A DNA stretch of 32,799 bases, from assembly GCA_016929575.1 (NCBI GenBank), contig JAFGIQ010000291.1:1-32799 (forward strand), in the 5' to 3' direction. The stretch is from a candidate division FCPU426 bacterium (GTDB lineage Bacteria > Oederibacteriota > JAAXVQ01 > JAUVAV01). The stretch's first letter is position 1. Every line of letters begins with the position of its first letter. Below are positions 25,020-32,773 of the stretch, piece after piece. Position numbers and translations under genes: made by a program. The notes below the pieces were generated by a model. The model did not search any database. It was not told where the DNA came from and saw only the letters and a list, made by a program, of their open reading frames with translations.

Positions 25020-25928
25020 ATGACCATCCGCAAATCTACACCTTTTCAAGGCCGGCACTGTGAAACAACGGCATTGGGAAACTTGCCGCAACCTGCCCCG
25101 GCCTGGAATTTACAGAACCCATGATTTTCGGATTGGGACAGGGCCTGGGCTTTATTTATTGGGATATGAAAAAAACGGGCTTTCCTTTCATCGGCGGCAG
25201 AGCCAAACCAGACGCGATGATGAGAACATTCTGCACGGTGATGAAAATACCATTGGAGATGTCACAAACAACTTCGGCCAGCAAGGCTTGGAAAAACATC
25301 CGGGGGATATTGGAAAAAGGCCGGCCGGTCGGACTCAAACTGGATTGTTATTACCTGGATTATTTGGGCACAAAATTCATTTTGCCGCGCATTATGCCGT
25401 CATCTACGGATATGACGATACCCACGCCTATATGGCAGACACCCGCCAACAAGGGCTCCTGGTAAAAACGACATTGGCCGGTCTGGCGGAAGCCAGAAAA
25501 GCCAAAGACTTCATGTCCTTGCCCAATATATCCTTCAGCCTTGTGCGGAGGACGAATTGCCAAACTTGAAAGATTGCCTTCGCCGTGCCATCAGGGAAAG
25601 TGCGGCAGCGTATATCGGCGCGCCGATCCAAAACCCGGGTTATCGTGGAATTGAAAAGCTGAGACGTGAGGTCTTGGGCTGGTTTAAACGCAGCCGGAAC
25701 ATAGCAGCGGAATTAAATATTTTTACCATGCTGATGGAACGCGGAGGCACTGGCGGAGGGCTGTTTAGGAGAGTATATCGCGATTTTTTACGCGCAGCCG
25801 GAGAACATCTCCGGGATCAGCGTTTACGACAAGGCGCAGAGGATTTTGATCGTATTGCCCAGGAATGGAGCAGGGCTGCCGGGCTCATTAGCTTGGCCGG
25901 CAAAACCAGGGAGAATAGACATTTATAA
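25020..25928 (+). pseudogene. Frameshifted BtrH-like/DUF4872 protein gene
   Basis: The reading frame starts at ATG 25020 with GAGGAGG upstream, and the N-terminal block FQGRHCETTALGN matches BtrH N-terminal domains (a C39-like acyltransferase fold, in butirosin-type pathways). It then needs three frame changes to stay homologous: near 25084-25105 (to the frame reading EPMIFGLGQGLGFIYWDM), near 25362-25378 (to GHKIHFAAHYAVIYGYDD), and near 25544 (to LPNLKDCLRRAIRESAAAYI, the DUF4872 region). The ribosome site and start remain intact and the catalytic-type Cys and His positions are recognisable. Neighbouring genes are open, which suggests real decay and not just sequencing error, though assembly indels cannot be excluded. 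Confidence 0.85.
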
Positions 25929-26068
25929 ACATTATCCGGACTTTTACTGCGCCTGTCTCAGGCTGAAAAGCAGGTCATGACCAGGTTGGAGGCTGTATAG
26001 GGAAGAAGGGGATACAGCATTTACGTTTTGCAGGGAATATTTCGCACGCCCTTGCCTGTAATAACGCA

Positions 26069-26509
26069 TCAGCGCAATTGCAGCAATTTGATCCTGGCTT
26101 TGGGGTCCAGGGCTTTGTGCGCCTTGGTTCCCTTGATTTCATACAGCATCGCCTCCGCCACAATGAAAACCCTGCCGTTTTTCCGCAAGCAGCCGGTTTT
26201 TGCCAGGGAGCCTTTGCCCACAGCGGTATGCAGATGAATGCCAACGGCGGTTTCGTCATCAGGGAAAATGCTGCCCACACCGAGCATTTCCCAGCCATCC
26301 TTGAGCTTGACCCAATTGGGAGTGGGCGGGATGACGGGTTTTTTGGGGCCGGTGACAATGGCGCCGGATTGGAGTCCGCCCAAAAGAGCGAAAAAAGCGG
26401 ATCTGACCCCGGTTGTTTTACAAAAATTGCGCAACGCATCAAGAATGTTGTCGCCATGCATGAATTTTAAAAGAAAAATGCGTCCTGGTTTACATTCCAC
26501 AAAATCCAT
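26069..26509 (-). CDS. PCC/DUF296 (PPC) domain protein
   Basis: 146 aa, one PCC/PPC domain throughout: LKFMHGDNILDALRNFCKTTGVRSAFFALLG (opening about residues 14-44), then GSIFPDDETAVGIHLHTAVG with the conserved His pair, and AEAMLYEIKG. In plants this domain is fused to AT-hooks; single-domain bacterial forms bind metal and are thought to bind DNA or act as trimeric scaffolds. Start ATG 26509 with GAGGTG upstream on the minus strand. It stands alone. Confidence 0.85.
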   Translation of the reverse strand: MDFVECKPGRIFLLKFMHGDNILDALRNFCKTTGVRSAFFALLGGLQSGAIVTGPKKPVIPPTPNWVKLKDGWEMLGVGSIFPDDETAVGIHLHTAVGKGSLAKTGCLRKNGRVFIVAEAMLYEIKGTKAHKALDPKARIKLLQLR

Positions 26510-26754
26510 AGCACACCTCGGGGAGAATATGGCTGCTTGCTCAGAGACTCAGTATAACCAAACCAAGGCGGGTGCACAAGCCGGTAAACGGTTTAAAAAT
26601 GCGGACCCATATTATCAGAAAGCTTATTTTTCGAAGGCTTGCGCAGGCCTTGACATTAATATGGAACGAAGAATAGTATTGTAAAATTCATTAAAACCGC
26701 GGGCATTTCATGGCCACCTCGATAAAAGGCGGAATACTAGTTTTTTAAGAATAC

Positions 26755-26796
26755 GTGTCCAAATTGGGATTGAGAAAAACACGTTAACTATTGATA
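26755..26796 (+). repeat. TGTCCAAATT-family repeat, left copy
   Basis: A 42-nt sequence starting GTGTCCAAATTGGG and ending ACTATTGATA. It matches 32732-32773 in the same orientation at 37 of 42 positions. Its first 11 bases recur inverted at 29517-29527, on the far side of the tetR-ABC operon. Confidence 0.7.
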
Positions 26797-26898
26797 CAGT
26801 GGTGCCGGCAGTCCTGACCGGATGGATTATTCGGAAGAAAAAGGACGTCTTTCCAAAGGGAGAGAAACTTTGGCTTTAGCCGGAGAGGTTAATTTCAC

Positions 26899-26926
26899 TT
26901 GACAATGACTGACAATCAGTCATAAT
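26899..26926 (+). promoter_or_regulatory. Promoter of the tetR-ABC operon
   Basis: TTGACA (26899-26904), a 16-nt spacer and CATAAT (26921-26926). Transcription should start near 26932-26935, at or only a few nt before the start codon (26935), so the mRNA is expected to be leaderless or nearly so. An operator fills the spacer. Confidence 0.75.
26905..26923. promoter_or_regulatory. Palindromic TetR-type operator
   Basis: ATGACTGACAATCAGTCAT is an inverted repeat with perfect 8-bp arms around a CAA centre. It lies exactly between the -35 and -10 boxes, where a bound repressor would block RNA polymerase. By family precedent the TetR encoded directly downstream is the likely ligand-controlled repressor. 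Confidence 0.85.
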
Positions 26927-26934
26927 AATATATT

Positions 26935-27567
26935 ATGGCGGCTTCCAGGAGGATAAAAGAGCCGGAAACTCGGCGCAATGACTTAATTACAGCTGCGAGA
27001 AAAGTATTCTCAACCAAAGGCGTTGCCTGTTCCGCAGTAAGTGACATTGTCAAGGCTGCAGGGGTGGCGCAAGGGACTTTTTACCTTTATTTTAAGGCTA
27101 AAAATGACATTGTCAATGCCGTGGCGGAGCAGATGGCAGATGAAATGGTTGAAGTGATAGAAAAATCAGTGACTGCGCGCAACTCCGGTGCAATTGGCAG
27201 TCTTTTAGCTTTGCGCGATGCAATACTTGCCCTTCTCAGTGAGAAGGCAGGGCGGGAACTCACGGAAATTTATCACAGGCCCGAGAACAGGGCGGTCCAT
27301 GACCGCATGGCTGACAGATTGTTGCCGCGCCTGGCTCCTCTGGTCGAGCGGCTTGTACAACAGGGCGTGGCTGAAGGTGTCTTTATGGTTGAGGACCCGC
27401 AGGTTGCAGCCTGGTTTGTCATGGGCGGCTTGCATGCGCTTGAACTTGGCTTTACGGACCGTTCCAAATTTCAAAGCGCTATTGTGCATGCGACCAACAA
27501 CGCCTTGCGCGCACTTGGCTATGCAGGCCCACTTAAGGGGTCTGGACGCCTATCTCCAGGTTTTTAA
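26935..27567 (+). CDS. TetR-family transcriptional repressor
   Basis: 210 aa. The N-terminal helix-turn-helix is classic TetR (RRNDLITAARKVFSTKGVACSAVSDIVKAAGVAQGTFYLYFKAKNDIV, about residues 13-57, quoted in part here as RKVFSTKGV and GVAQGTFYLYFKAK). The remainder is the helical ligand-binding and dimer domain. No ribosome site lies upstream of ATG 26935, which agrees with a leaderless transcript; the next in-frame Met would remove the DNA-binding helices. It probably represses its own operon through the palindrome in the promoter and responds to a compound handled by the ABC exporter behind it. Confidence 0.92.
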   Translation: MAASRRIKEPETRRNDLITAARKVFSTKGVACSAVSDIVKAAGVAQGTFYLYFKAKNDIVNAVAEQMADEMVEVIEKSVTARNSGAIGSLLALRDAILALLSEKAGRELTEIYHRPENRAVHDRMADRLLPRLAPLVERLVQQGVAEGVFMVEDPQVAAWFVMGGLHALELGFTDRSKFQSAIVHATNNALRALGYAGPLKGSGRLSPGF

Positions 27568-27576
27568 GGAGGACAC

Positions 27577-28494
27577 ATGCCTGCGGAGACCATTATCGCG
27601 ACCCACCGGCTTGCCAAGCATTACGGAGAGGTGCGCGCGGTCGACGGCATTGATTTCACAGTCCGGCGGGGGGAAATCTACGGTTTTCTGGGACGCAACG
27701 GGGCAGGCAAAACCACGACCATCCGCATGCTGCTCGGGCTGGTGAGGCCGAGTGCAGGCGATGTCACCATGCTCGGCACCCGCATCAGGCCTGGTCAGCA
27801 GTCGGTGTTTGCACGCGTAGGATGCCTGGTCGAAACAGCGACAGACTACCCCAATCTTACAGTGCGCGAGAACCTCAACATTCAGTGCAAGTTAACCCGC
27901 ACGCCTTATCCGGCGGTTGACCGGGCTATTGCGCTTTTACACCTCCATGAATATGCCAAGCGTCCGGCAGGGCAATTGTCGCTGGGGAACAAGCAGCGCT
28001 TGTCTCTTGCCCGCGCGCTTTTACATGATCCCGAGGTTTTGGTGCTGGATGAGCCCGCCAATGCACTTGATCCTGCCGGGATAGTAGAAATCAGGGATCT
28101 TCTGCGCCATTTGGCGGACAAGCGCGGAGTCACTATTTTTATGTCCAGCCATATTCTCACCGAGGTTGCGCATCTTGCGGACCGCATTGGCATCGTTCAC
28201 GAGGGGAGGCTCATCGAGGAGCTGGATTACGATGAGTTGCGCGCCAAAGCCCGGCAATACGTGGAGGTTGTTGTCTCGCAACCTGAACGGGCCATTGCGC
28301 TGCTGCAACAACAATTGGGAATCACGCGCATCGAGCAGACTGTCGAGCAGAGGCTGCGGATGTTCGACGGCCTTGACCGCGTAGCTGAAATCGCCCGCGC
28401 GCTTGTCAACGACGGTCTTGAACTCACGGGTTTGTGCGCCCGGGAGGAAGACCTTGAGGATTACTTCATGAGGATGACAGGAGGTGCGGCATAA
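27577..28494 (+). CDS. ABC exporter ATP-binding protein (drug/lantibiotic type)
   Basis: 305 aa, starting 9 nt after the tetR stop with a perfect GGAGGA ribosome site. Walker A is GRNGAGKTTT (about residues 38-47), the signature is LSLGNKQRLSLARALL, Walker B is VLVLDEPANALD and the H-loop SSHILTEV. The LSLGxxQR signature and the roughly 90-residue C-terminal extension match BcrA/DrrA-type exporters of bacitracin, lantibiotics or anthracyclines. Stop and next start overlap (TAATG), so ATPase and permease are made together. Substrate unknown; export of an inhibitory compound that is the TetR ligand is plausible. Confidence 0.92.
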   Translation: MPAETIIATHRLAKHYGEVRAVDGIDFTVRRGEIYGFLGRNGAGKTTTIRMLLGLVRPSAGDVTMLGTRIRPGQQSVFARVGCLVETATDYPNLTVRENLNIQCKLTRTPYPAVDRAIALLHLHEYAKRPAGQLSLGNKQRLSLARALLHDPEVLVLDEPANALDPAGIVEIRDLLRHLADKRGVTIFMSSHILTEVAHLADRIGIVHEGRLIEELDYDELRAKARQYVEVVVSQPERAIALLQQQLGITRIEQTVEQRLRMFDGLDRVAEIARALVNDGLELTGLCAREEDLEDYFMRMTGGAA

Positions 28495-29276
28495 TGTTGG
28501 AACGCGTTCTTGCCGCCGAGTTTTTAAAACTGCGCCGCAGCAAGATCACCTGGATTTCGTGGCTTGCCTTTTCCATCATGCCCCTGGCAACTGGTTTATT
28601 TGTCTGGATTGTTAAAGAACCCGGACGCGCCGCCCAGCTCGGGCTTTTGGGCCAAAAGGCGAGCCTGACAGGCGTCACCGCCGACTGGCCGGGGTATTTT
28701 AAGCTGCTCAATCAGGCGGCCTGCGCCGGCAGCATGGTCCTGCTTGCCATCATTGTGGCTTATATTTTCGGCCGGGAATATTCGGACGGCACCGCCAAAA
28801 ATATGCTTACTCTGCCTGTGGGCCGCCATTGGTTTGCCATCGCCAAGCTGATCGTGGCCATTGTCTGGTTTGGCGCCCTGCTGGCATCCATCATCGCCGA
28901 GGGGTTTTTGGTGGGGACCTGGCTGGGACTGCCGGGATTGACTTTTACGCTTGCTGCGGCCGCCACTGGCCGCATACTGTTTGCAGGACTGATCGGATAC
29001 CTGCTGGTGCCGATGGTGGCCTGGATGGCAACACTTGGCCGGGGGTACCTGCCGCCAATCGGCTTTACCATCTTCATGCTGCTGATGGGCAATATACTGG
29101 GCGCAACCGGGTGGGGCAAATGGTTCCCCTGGGCGATTGTGCCCATGCTGGCCGGCATGGCAGGCCCGCGGGTCGAGGTGCTCGCGCCCGGGAGCCTGGC
29201 GGTTGTTGGGATCACGTTTTTCGCCGGCGTGGCCTTGACGATATGGCAACTACGCTTCGGTGACAATACCCAGTAA
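28494..29276 (+). CDS. ABC-2 type exporter permease
   Basis: 260 aa with about six hydrophobic helices (MLERVLAAEFLKLRRSKITWISW opens it; quoted part EFLKLRRSKITW is the typical ABC-2 N-terminal element). GREYSDGTAKNMLTLPVGR is the coupling segment. It belongs to the ABC2_membrane_4/BcrB-like permeases that pair with BcrA-type ATPases. Overlaps the ATPase stop by one base. The operon ends here, and a strong hairpin terminator lies about 200 nt downstream. Confidence 0.9.
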   Translation: MLERVLAAEFLKLRRSKITWISWLAFSIMPLATGLFVWIVKEPGRAAQLGLLGQKASLTGVTADWPGYFKLLNQAACAGSMVLLAIIVAYIFGREYSDGTAKNMLTLPVGRHWFAIAKLIVAIVWFGALLASIIAEGFLVGTWLGLPGLTFTLAAAATGRILFAGLIGYLLVPMVAWMATLGRGYLPPIGFTIFMLLMGNILGATGWGKWFPWAIVPMLAGMAGPRVEVLAPGSLAVVGITFFAGVALTIWQLRFGDNTQ

Positions 29277-29285
29277 GAGTAAAAG

Positions 29286-29294
29286 TGGGACACA
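29286..29294. repeat. Fragment of the REP-like family
   Basis: TGGGACACA, 9 nt after the permease stop codon, matches the left end of the family, then diverges. Confidence 0.3.
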
Positions 29295-29426
29295 TTGCTG
29301 TCCGAATTACGCGAATACCGCCGTAGGCGTCCTTTTACTTCCGAATAATCCATCCGGCAGTCTGGTTGCCTGCTGGCGCCCATATATTAATATGCCACCG
29401 CGAATTCCCGGTTTTAAGACCAGGGA

Positions 29427-29449
29427 CATCTCCGCCATAAGCGGAGATG
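29427..29449. other. Perfect 9-bp hairpin without a U tract
   Basis: CATCTCCGC (29427-29435) pairs with GCGGAGATG (29441-29449) around CATAA. No T run follows on either strand, so it may act in mRNA stability or as half of a repeat. Confidence 0.5.
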
Positions 29450-29483
29450 CGGCATAAGATAATGCCTTTCTACAATTCAGATC

Positions 29484-29516
29484 AAAAATCACCGCTCTTT
29501 AAGAGCGGGGATTTTT
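29484..29516. terminator. Bidirectional terminator
   Basis: AAAAATC, then CCGCTC (29492-29497) pairing with GAGCGG (29503-29508) around TTTAA, then GATTTTT. The stem is flanked by A on one side and T on the other, so it can end transcripts from either strand: the ABC operon from the left and the PHP-GT4 gene from the right. Confidence 0.8.
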
Positions 29517-29527
29517 AATTTGGACAC
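29517..29527 (-). repeat. TGTCCAAATT-family repeat, inverted right copy
   Basis: AATTTGGACAC is the exact reverse complement of GTGTCCAAATT at 26755-26765. Its minus-strand continuation (TGTCCAAATTAAA) also matches 32513-32525. Confidence 0.45.
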
Positions 29528-29534
29528 CCGTGGG

Positions 29535-29765
29535 TGGGACACAATACTTCATTCTTTAGGAATTAACAGGGTGATGAAAAAACCCGGTTGTTCGGTTATG
29601 GCAGCATGAATAATAAAGGCAGCCACCAGTGGGAGGGTGGCCTTCACGTGAAAAAGTGGAAAAATAAGTCTTTTTCGCGAGGACTTTATTATTTATGCTG
29701 CCATAACCTTATCCTGTCCAGGCGGAAAGAGGTTTTTCAGCAGCAAGTTAAGTATTGTGTCTCCC
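29535..29765. repeat. Nested inverted-repeat element (231 bp) of the REP-like family
   Basis: The outer ends are TGGGACACAATACTT (29535-29549) and TTAAGTATTGTGTCTCCC (29748-29765, with one extra T). Inside them is a second, longer inverted repeat: 29594-29618 and 29684-29708, 25 bp with one mismatch. The inner 65 nt hold two more hairpins. Overall the element is far larger than the roughly 97-bp copies elsewhere. Confidence 0.8.
29594..29708 (+). ncRNA. Candidate structured RNA or DNA cruciform with a three-way junction
   Basis: A 25-bp closing stem (24 of 25 matched) encloses two hairpins: GCCACC (29622-29627) with GGTGGC (29636-29641), and CGTGAAAAAG (29647-29656) with CTTTTTCGCG (29670-29679, one wobble). 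As single-stranded nucleic acid, these 115 nt would form a three-way junction. No ribozyme core I know (hammerhead CUGAUGA/GAAA) is present. It could be an RNA gene, the core of a mobile element, or a nested insertion. No promoter is obvious. Confidence 0.35.
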
Positions 29766-29787
29766 TTGCGGCGGCGGGGATGTTGTT

Positions 29788-32244
29788 CTATTCCAGGATC
29801 AGGCTCGATTCAACCATGAATTTTTCCTTGATTGCCAAGGCGGGATCCCTGAATACCAGAGCCTTGGAGTGATCCAGAGAAAAAAGCTCCTGAAAGGCTG
29901 TTTCCCAATCAAAACGGATGACCACATGCTGCCTGCAGAAACGGCGCATGGAAAGATAGGATTCGGGTATCTTTTCCTTCATGTCCGCCACTTCCAAGAT
30001 CTTTTCCGACCAGTCCGAAGGATTGTTGGCAGGCAGCGCCCAGCCCGTGATGTTATCAATAATGATTTCCTGGGGGCCTCCCTGGTCCGTCACCAACGCC
30101 GGCAGGCCGCACGACTGGGCTTCCAGCACCACCATCCCGAACGTGTCACAGCAGCTTGGAAAAACCAGCAGATCGGCCGATGAGTAGATATACGGCAATT
30201 CTTCATAGGGAAGGCTGCCGGTGAAGTGAATACCCGGCCGGTTTTCAAGCCTGCTTTTCAAATCCGCAAGATAAGGCCCGTCGCCGACCAGGGTCAGGTT
30301 CACCCTGCTGTTTTTCATCAGCAACTGCTCATAAATGTCAGCTAAAAAGGAGAGGTTTTTTTCCTTGGAAATGCGTCCCACATATAAGAGATTAAACCCT
30401 TCGTCAGTCCAATATGTTTGCCGGTGCTGCGGTGACCTGATGTTTTTAGGCGAGAATTTCTGGGAGTCGATACCCCGCGGGAATATTTTCAGTTTGTTCG
30501 TTTCGTATTCCCGTTTTTTCAGGATCTCAATATAGGCCTTGGACGGCACCCGGATTTCGTCCATGAAGGAGTAAAACCAATGAACAAACCCCTCCACCGC
30601 ACGCACCACACTTTCGTCGGTCAATATTTGTTGCGTGAAACCATGAAAATCGGTGTGATAGATTCCAACATGTTTGACTTTGAGCAGCTGGGAGGCCAAT
30701 AGACCAATCCAGCCGACCGGCCCCGGGGTAGAGATCATGATGAGATCCGGTTCGCAGTTGTAAATGAGTTCGATGGAGCGAAGCACAGAGGGGATCTTAA
30801 GGGTGTAGTCTTTGTATTCGGTCGGCGTATAATGATGAAGGCACGGCAGCTTTAAGGTGTTGGGCGGCACGGGCTTGTCCTTTTCATGCTCGGCAAGAGC
30901 GGTAACAATACGAAGCTCCAAGCCGCTGTTTTGCGTCAGCCAGCCTATGCTGTTGAGTGTGGATGAAACACCATTGAGATCTGTGAGCGTGTCTGTGAAC
31001 CATAATACTCTTTTGCGGCTCAGATCCTGACTGCCGCCAAATCTGGCCTGCAGCTGTTCAACGAGATCTCGGTCCTTGTATAAGTGCCCCAAAGTATTGA
31101 AAAAAGGCAGGGAGAGAAAAACACCGGGCAGTGAGGAGGAGAGACTCATGAGCAGCTCGAGGAAATTGCCGGTGTGCAGGTTGTGCTCCAGGGATTTTAA
31201 AAAAACTTTAATGAATTCGTCAGAGATGTCGGCAAGTTTGTCATACACTATTTCCAGCTTGCGTTCAGAATCGAGTGTGATGCCCGCGCGCAGATTCGTG
31301 ATCAAATCAGCCAGCAATTGCCGGGCGCCATCGTCCTTGTCCTTGCGGCCGTATTGGATGGAGTTGAGCAGCAGCCGATTTTTGAAACCCGGTTGCTTTT
31401 TATCGAAGACGAGATCATGCAGTGCAGACAGAAAAGAACCGGAATCGCGGGTGGCCTTGGATCTGGAAAAGTCACAGGCGATTTTATATAACGCAAAGGC
31501 GAAGGATTTGTAGTCGTTGTGCCGTCCGGCTGCGCGGGTTTGCCTGAGTTTCAGTTTTTCAAGAAAATCAGGCATGGTGTTTGCTTTGGCAATGGTATGG
31601 GCCTTGGCGATGTACAGCCCGGAATGATCGTCCGAACCGCCGACAAAACCTTTTTTCCAAGGAGTGTCTGAACAAGGGTCGATCCGATATTTATGGTAGA
31701 GCATATCGATGTTTTCCGGTGTCAGCCCGTCCAAAGTATCGGACCAAACCTGATTGTGCATCCGGTTCCGGGTGCCATTGATGCCTTCAAATACATCAAA
31801 AAGGAGAATAAGCTTTTCCAGATGTTCAAGGGTGAGTTTGCCGTTTTCCGAATAGGTGGCATGTGCCACAGCGTGCGCCAGCTTCTGCTCCTGAAGATAG
31901 CCACGCATCTCGTAAATATTGAGACGCAACTGCTGGATATCGGAAAACTGTTTTTCGTTCAGCCCGTATACCAGGATGTGTATTTTACAATGATCCTCCG
32001 GGAAATATGTCGTGGATTCCAACCCCAGAAAAAAATCCTCCGGATGACGGGATTGCAGCAACAATCCGCCGTCAATGCAGTTGTGGTCTGTGAGCGTGAC
32101 ATAAGTCATGCCCTTGGCTTTTGCTTCCTGGTAGATAAACTCGGGTTCAATATAAGACTCGTTGGCCCCAATTCGCTGTAAAAACCATTCTGATGGATGT
32201 TCGGAGTATTTGGAATGGACGTGCAAATCAGCTTTGGCAAACAT
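29788..32244 (-). CDS. PHP-domain and GT4 glycosyltransferase fusion protein
   Basis: 818 aa, start ATG 32244 with CGAGGTGA upstream. Residues about 1-235 are a PHP metal-dependent phosphoesterase domain: DLHVHSKYSEHP, TLTDHNCIDGG, GLESTT, KIHILVYG, HAVAHATY and GSDDHSG supply the usual His/Asp/Glu metal ligands. Residues about 236-405 form a helical linker. Residues about 409-790 are a GT-B, GT4-family glycosyltransferase: FTDTLTDLNGVSSTL, GIYHTDFHG, YVGRISKEKNLSFL and the donor-binding FGMVVLEAQSCGLPALVTDQGGPQEI. The closest known relatives of the GT half act on lipid-linked or trehalose/mannosyl acceptors, so glycolipid or polysaccharide synthesis is likely, with PHP possibly removing a phosphate from donor or acceptor. 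Both active sites look intact. The gene is alone on its strand and ends near the terminator at 29484-29516. Confidence 0.92.
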   Translation of the reverse strand: MFAKADLHVHSKYSEHPSEWFLQRIGANESYIEPEFIYQEAKAKGMTYVTLTDHNCIDGGLLLQSRHPEDFFLGLESTTYFPEDHCKIHILVYGLNEKQFSDIQQLRLNIYEMRGYLQEQKLAHAVAHATYSENGKLTLEHLEKLILLFDVFEGINGTRNRMHNQVWSDTLDGLTPENIDMLYHKYRIDPCSDTPWKKGFVGGSDDHSGLYIAKAHTIAKANTMPDFLEKLKLRQTRAAGRHNDYKSFAFALYKIACDFSRSKATRDSGSFLSALHDLVFDKKQPGFKNRLLLNSIQYGRKDKDDGARQLLADLITNLRAGITLDSERKLEIVYDKLADISDEFIKVFLKSLEHNLHTGNFLELLMSLSSSLPGVFLSLPFFNTLGHLYKDRDLVEQLQARFGGSQDLSRKRVLWFTDTLTDLNGVSSTLNSIGWLTQNSGLELRIVTALAEHEKDKPVPPNTLKLPCLHHYTPTEYKDYTLKIPSVLRSIELIYNCEPDLIMISTPGPVGWIGLLASQLLKVKHVGIYHTDFHGFTQQILTDESVVRAVEGFVHWFYSFMDEIRVPSKAYIEILKKREYETNKLKIFPRGIDSQKFSPKNIRSPQHRQTYWTDEGFNLLYVGRISKEKNLSFLADIYEQLLMKNSRVNLTLVGDGPYLADLKSRLENRPGIHFTGSLPYEELPYIYSSADLLVFPSCCDTFGMVVLEAQSCGLPALVTDQGGPQEIIIDNITGWALPANNPSDWSEKILEVADMKEKIPESYLSMRRFCRQHVVIRFDWETAFQELFSLDHSKALVFRDPALAIKEKFMVESSLILE

Positions 32245-32535
32245 GAAAAATCACCTCGTTTCAGTATAGGATGGCTTGCAAACACGACGCGGCTATATAA
32301 TAGGAGACATTCATTTGGATAATGTTATGAAGGGATTATTTTTCAATAAGCACTGCAGGAGGCGGGCTATTGACGAAACTATCATTTCGAAAATAGCCGT
32401 TTGAAACCTGAAAAACTGATTCGTTGAACGCCGCCTCATCCCCATCTCAAAAACGTTAAGGAAGACGGCTAGAAAACCTTTTTCAGTTTTATTAAATAAT
32501 ATCGGACACTCTTGTCCAAATTAAATCAAAACCCT

Positions 32536-32640
32536 ATCTGCAGATTTCACAGATTACACAGATTTATAAAGCTTAAAATATTTGCATTGCATGTTTTAAT
32601 TTTTTAGACATCCTCTGCGAAATCGGCGACATCTGCGGAT
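32536..32640. repeat. Inverted pair of an ATCTGTGAAATCTGCGGAT-type repeat
   Basis: The left half (32536-32566), read in reverse complement, gives AATCTGTGTAATCTGTGAAA and then ATCTGCAGAT. The right half (32609-32640) reads CTCTGCGAAATC and then ATCTGCGGAT. Similar repeats are scattered in many environmental genomes. The halves are diverged. Confidence 0.5.
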
Positions 32641-32680
32641 AAAGCCTTTATTTCACAAGTTTATAAAAAAATTATTGATT

Positions 32681-32741
32681 ATTTGGACAACAGTGAATAT
32701 CGGATATTTCTAGAAATATAAAACTTCACAAGTGTCCAAAT
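32681..32741. repeat. TGTCCAAAT inverted repeat with central palindrome
   Basis: ATTTGGACAACAGTGAA (32681-32697) is inverted at 32725-32741 with 14 of 17 matches. Between them is a perfect 16-bp palindrome, ATATTTCTAGAAATAT (32704-32719). Confidence 0.7.
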
Positions 32742-32773
32742 TGGGCTTGAGAAAGACGCGATAACTATTAATA
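32732..32773 (+). repeat. TGTCCAAATT-family repeat, right-edge copy
   Basis: Matches the 42-nt repeat at 26755-26796 at 37 of 42 positions in the same orientation. The repeat may continue past the window edge. Confidence 0.7.

Larger units (their letters stand above)
26510..26934. other. Intergenic stretch upstream of the tetR operon
   Basis: No convincing gene. It contains a repeat of the TGTCCAAATT family (26755-26796) and the promoter and operator described separately. Confidence 0.6.

Noticed and set aside
28596-29383. Two minus-strand frames above 200 aa
   Set aside because: Antisense of the ABC permease, which is operon-linked and has a clear family pattern.
29594-29708. Hammerhead ribozyme at the three-way junction
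   Set aside because: Needed core sequences (CUGAUGA and GAAA at the junction) are absent on both strands.
29588-29872. Plus-strand frame of 94 aa
   Set aside because: It runs through the nested inverted repeat and the right repeat end, with no ribosome site.
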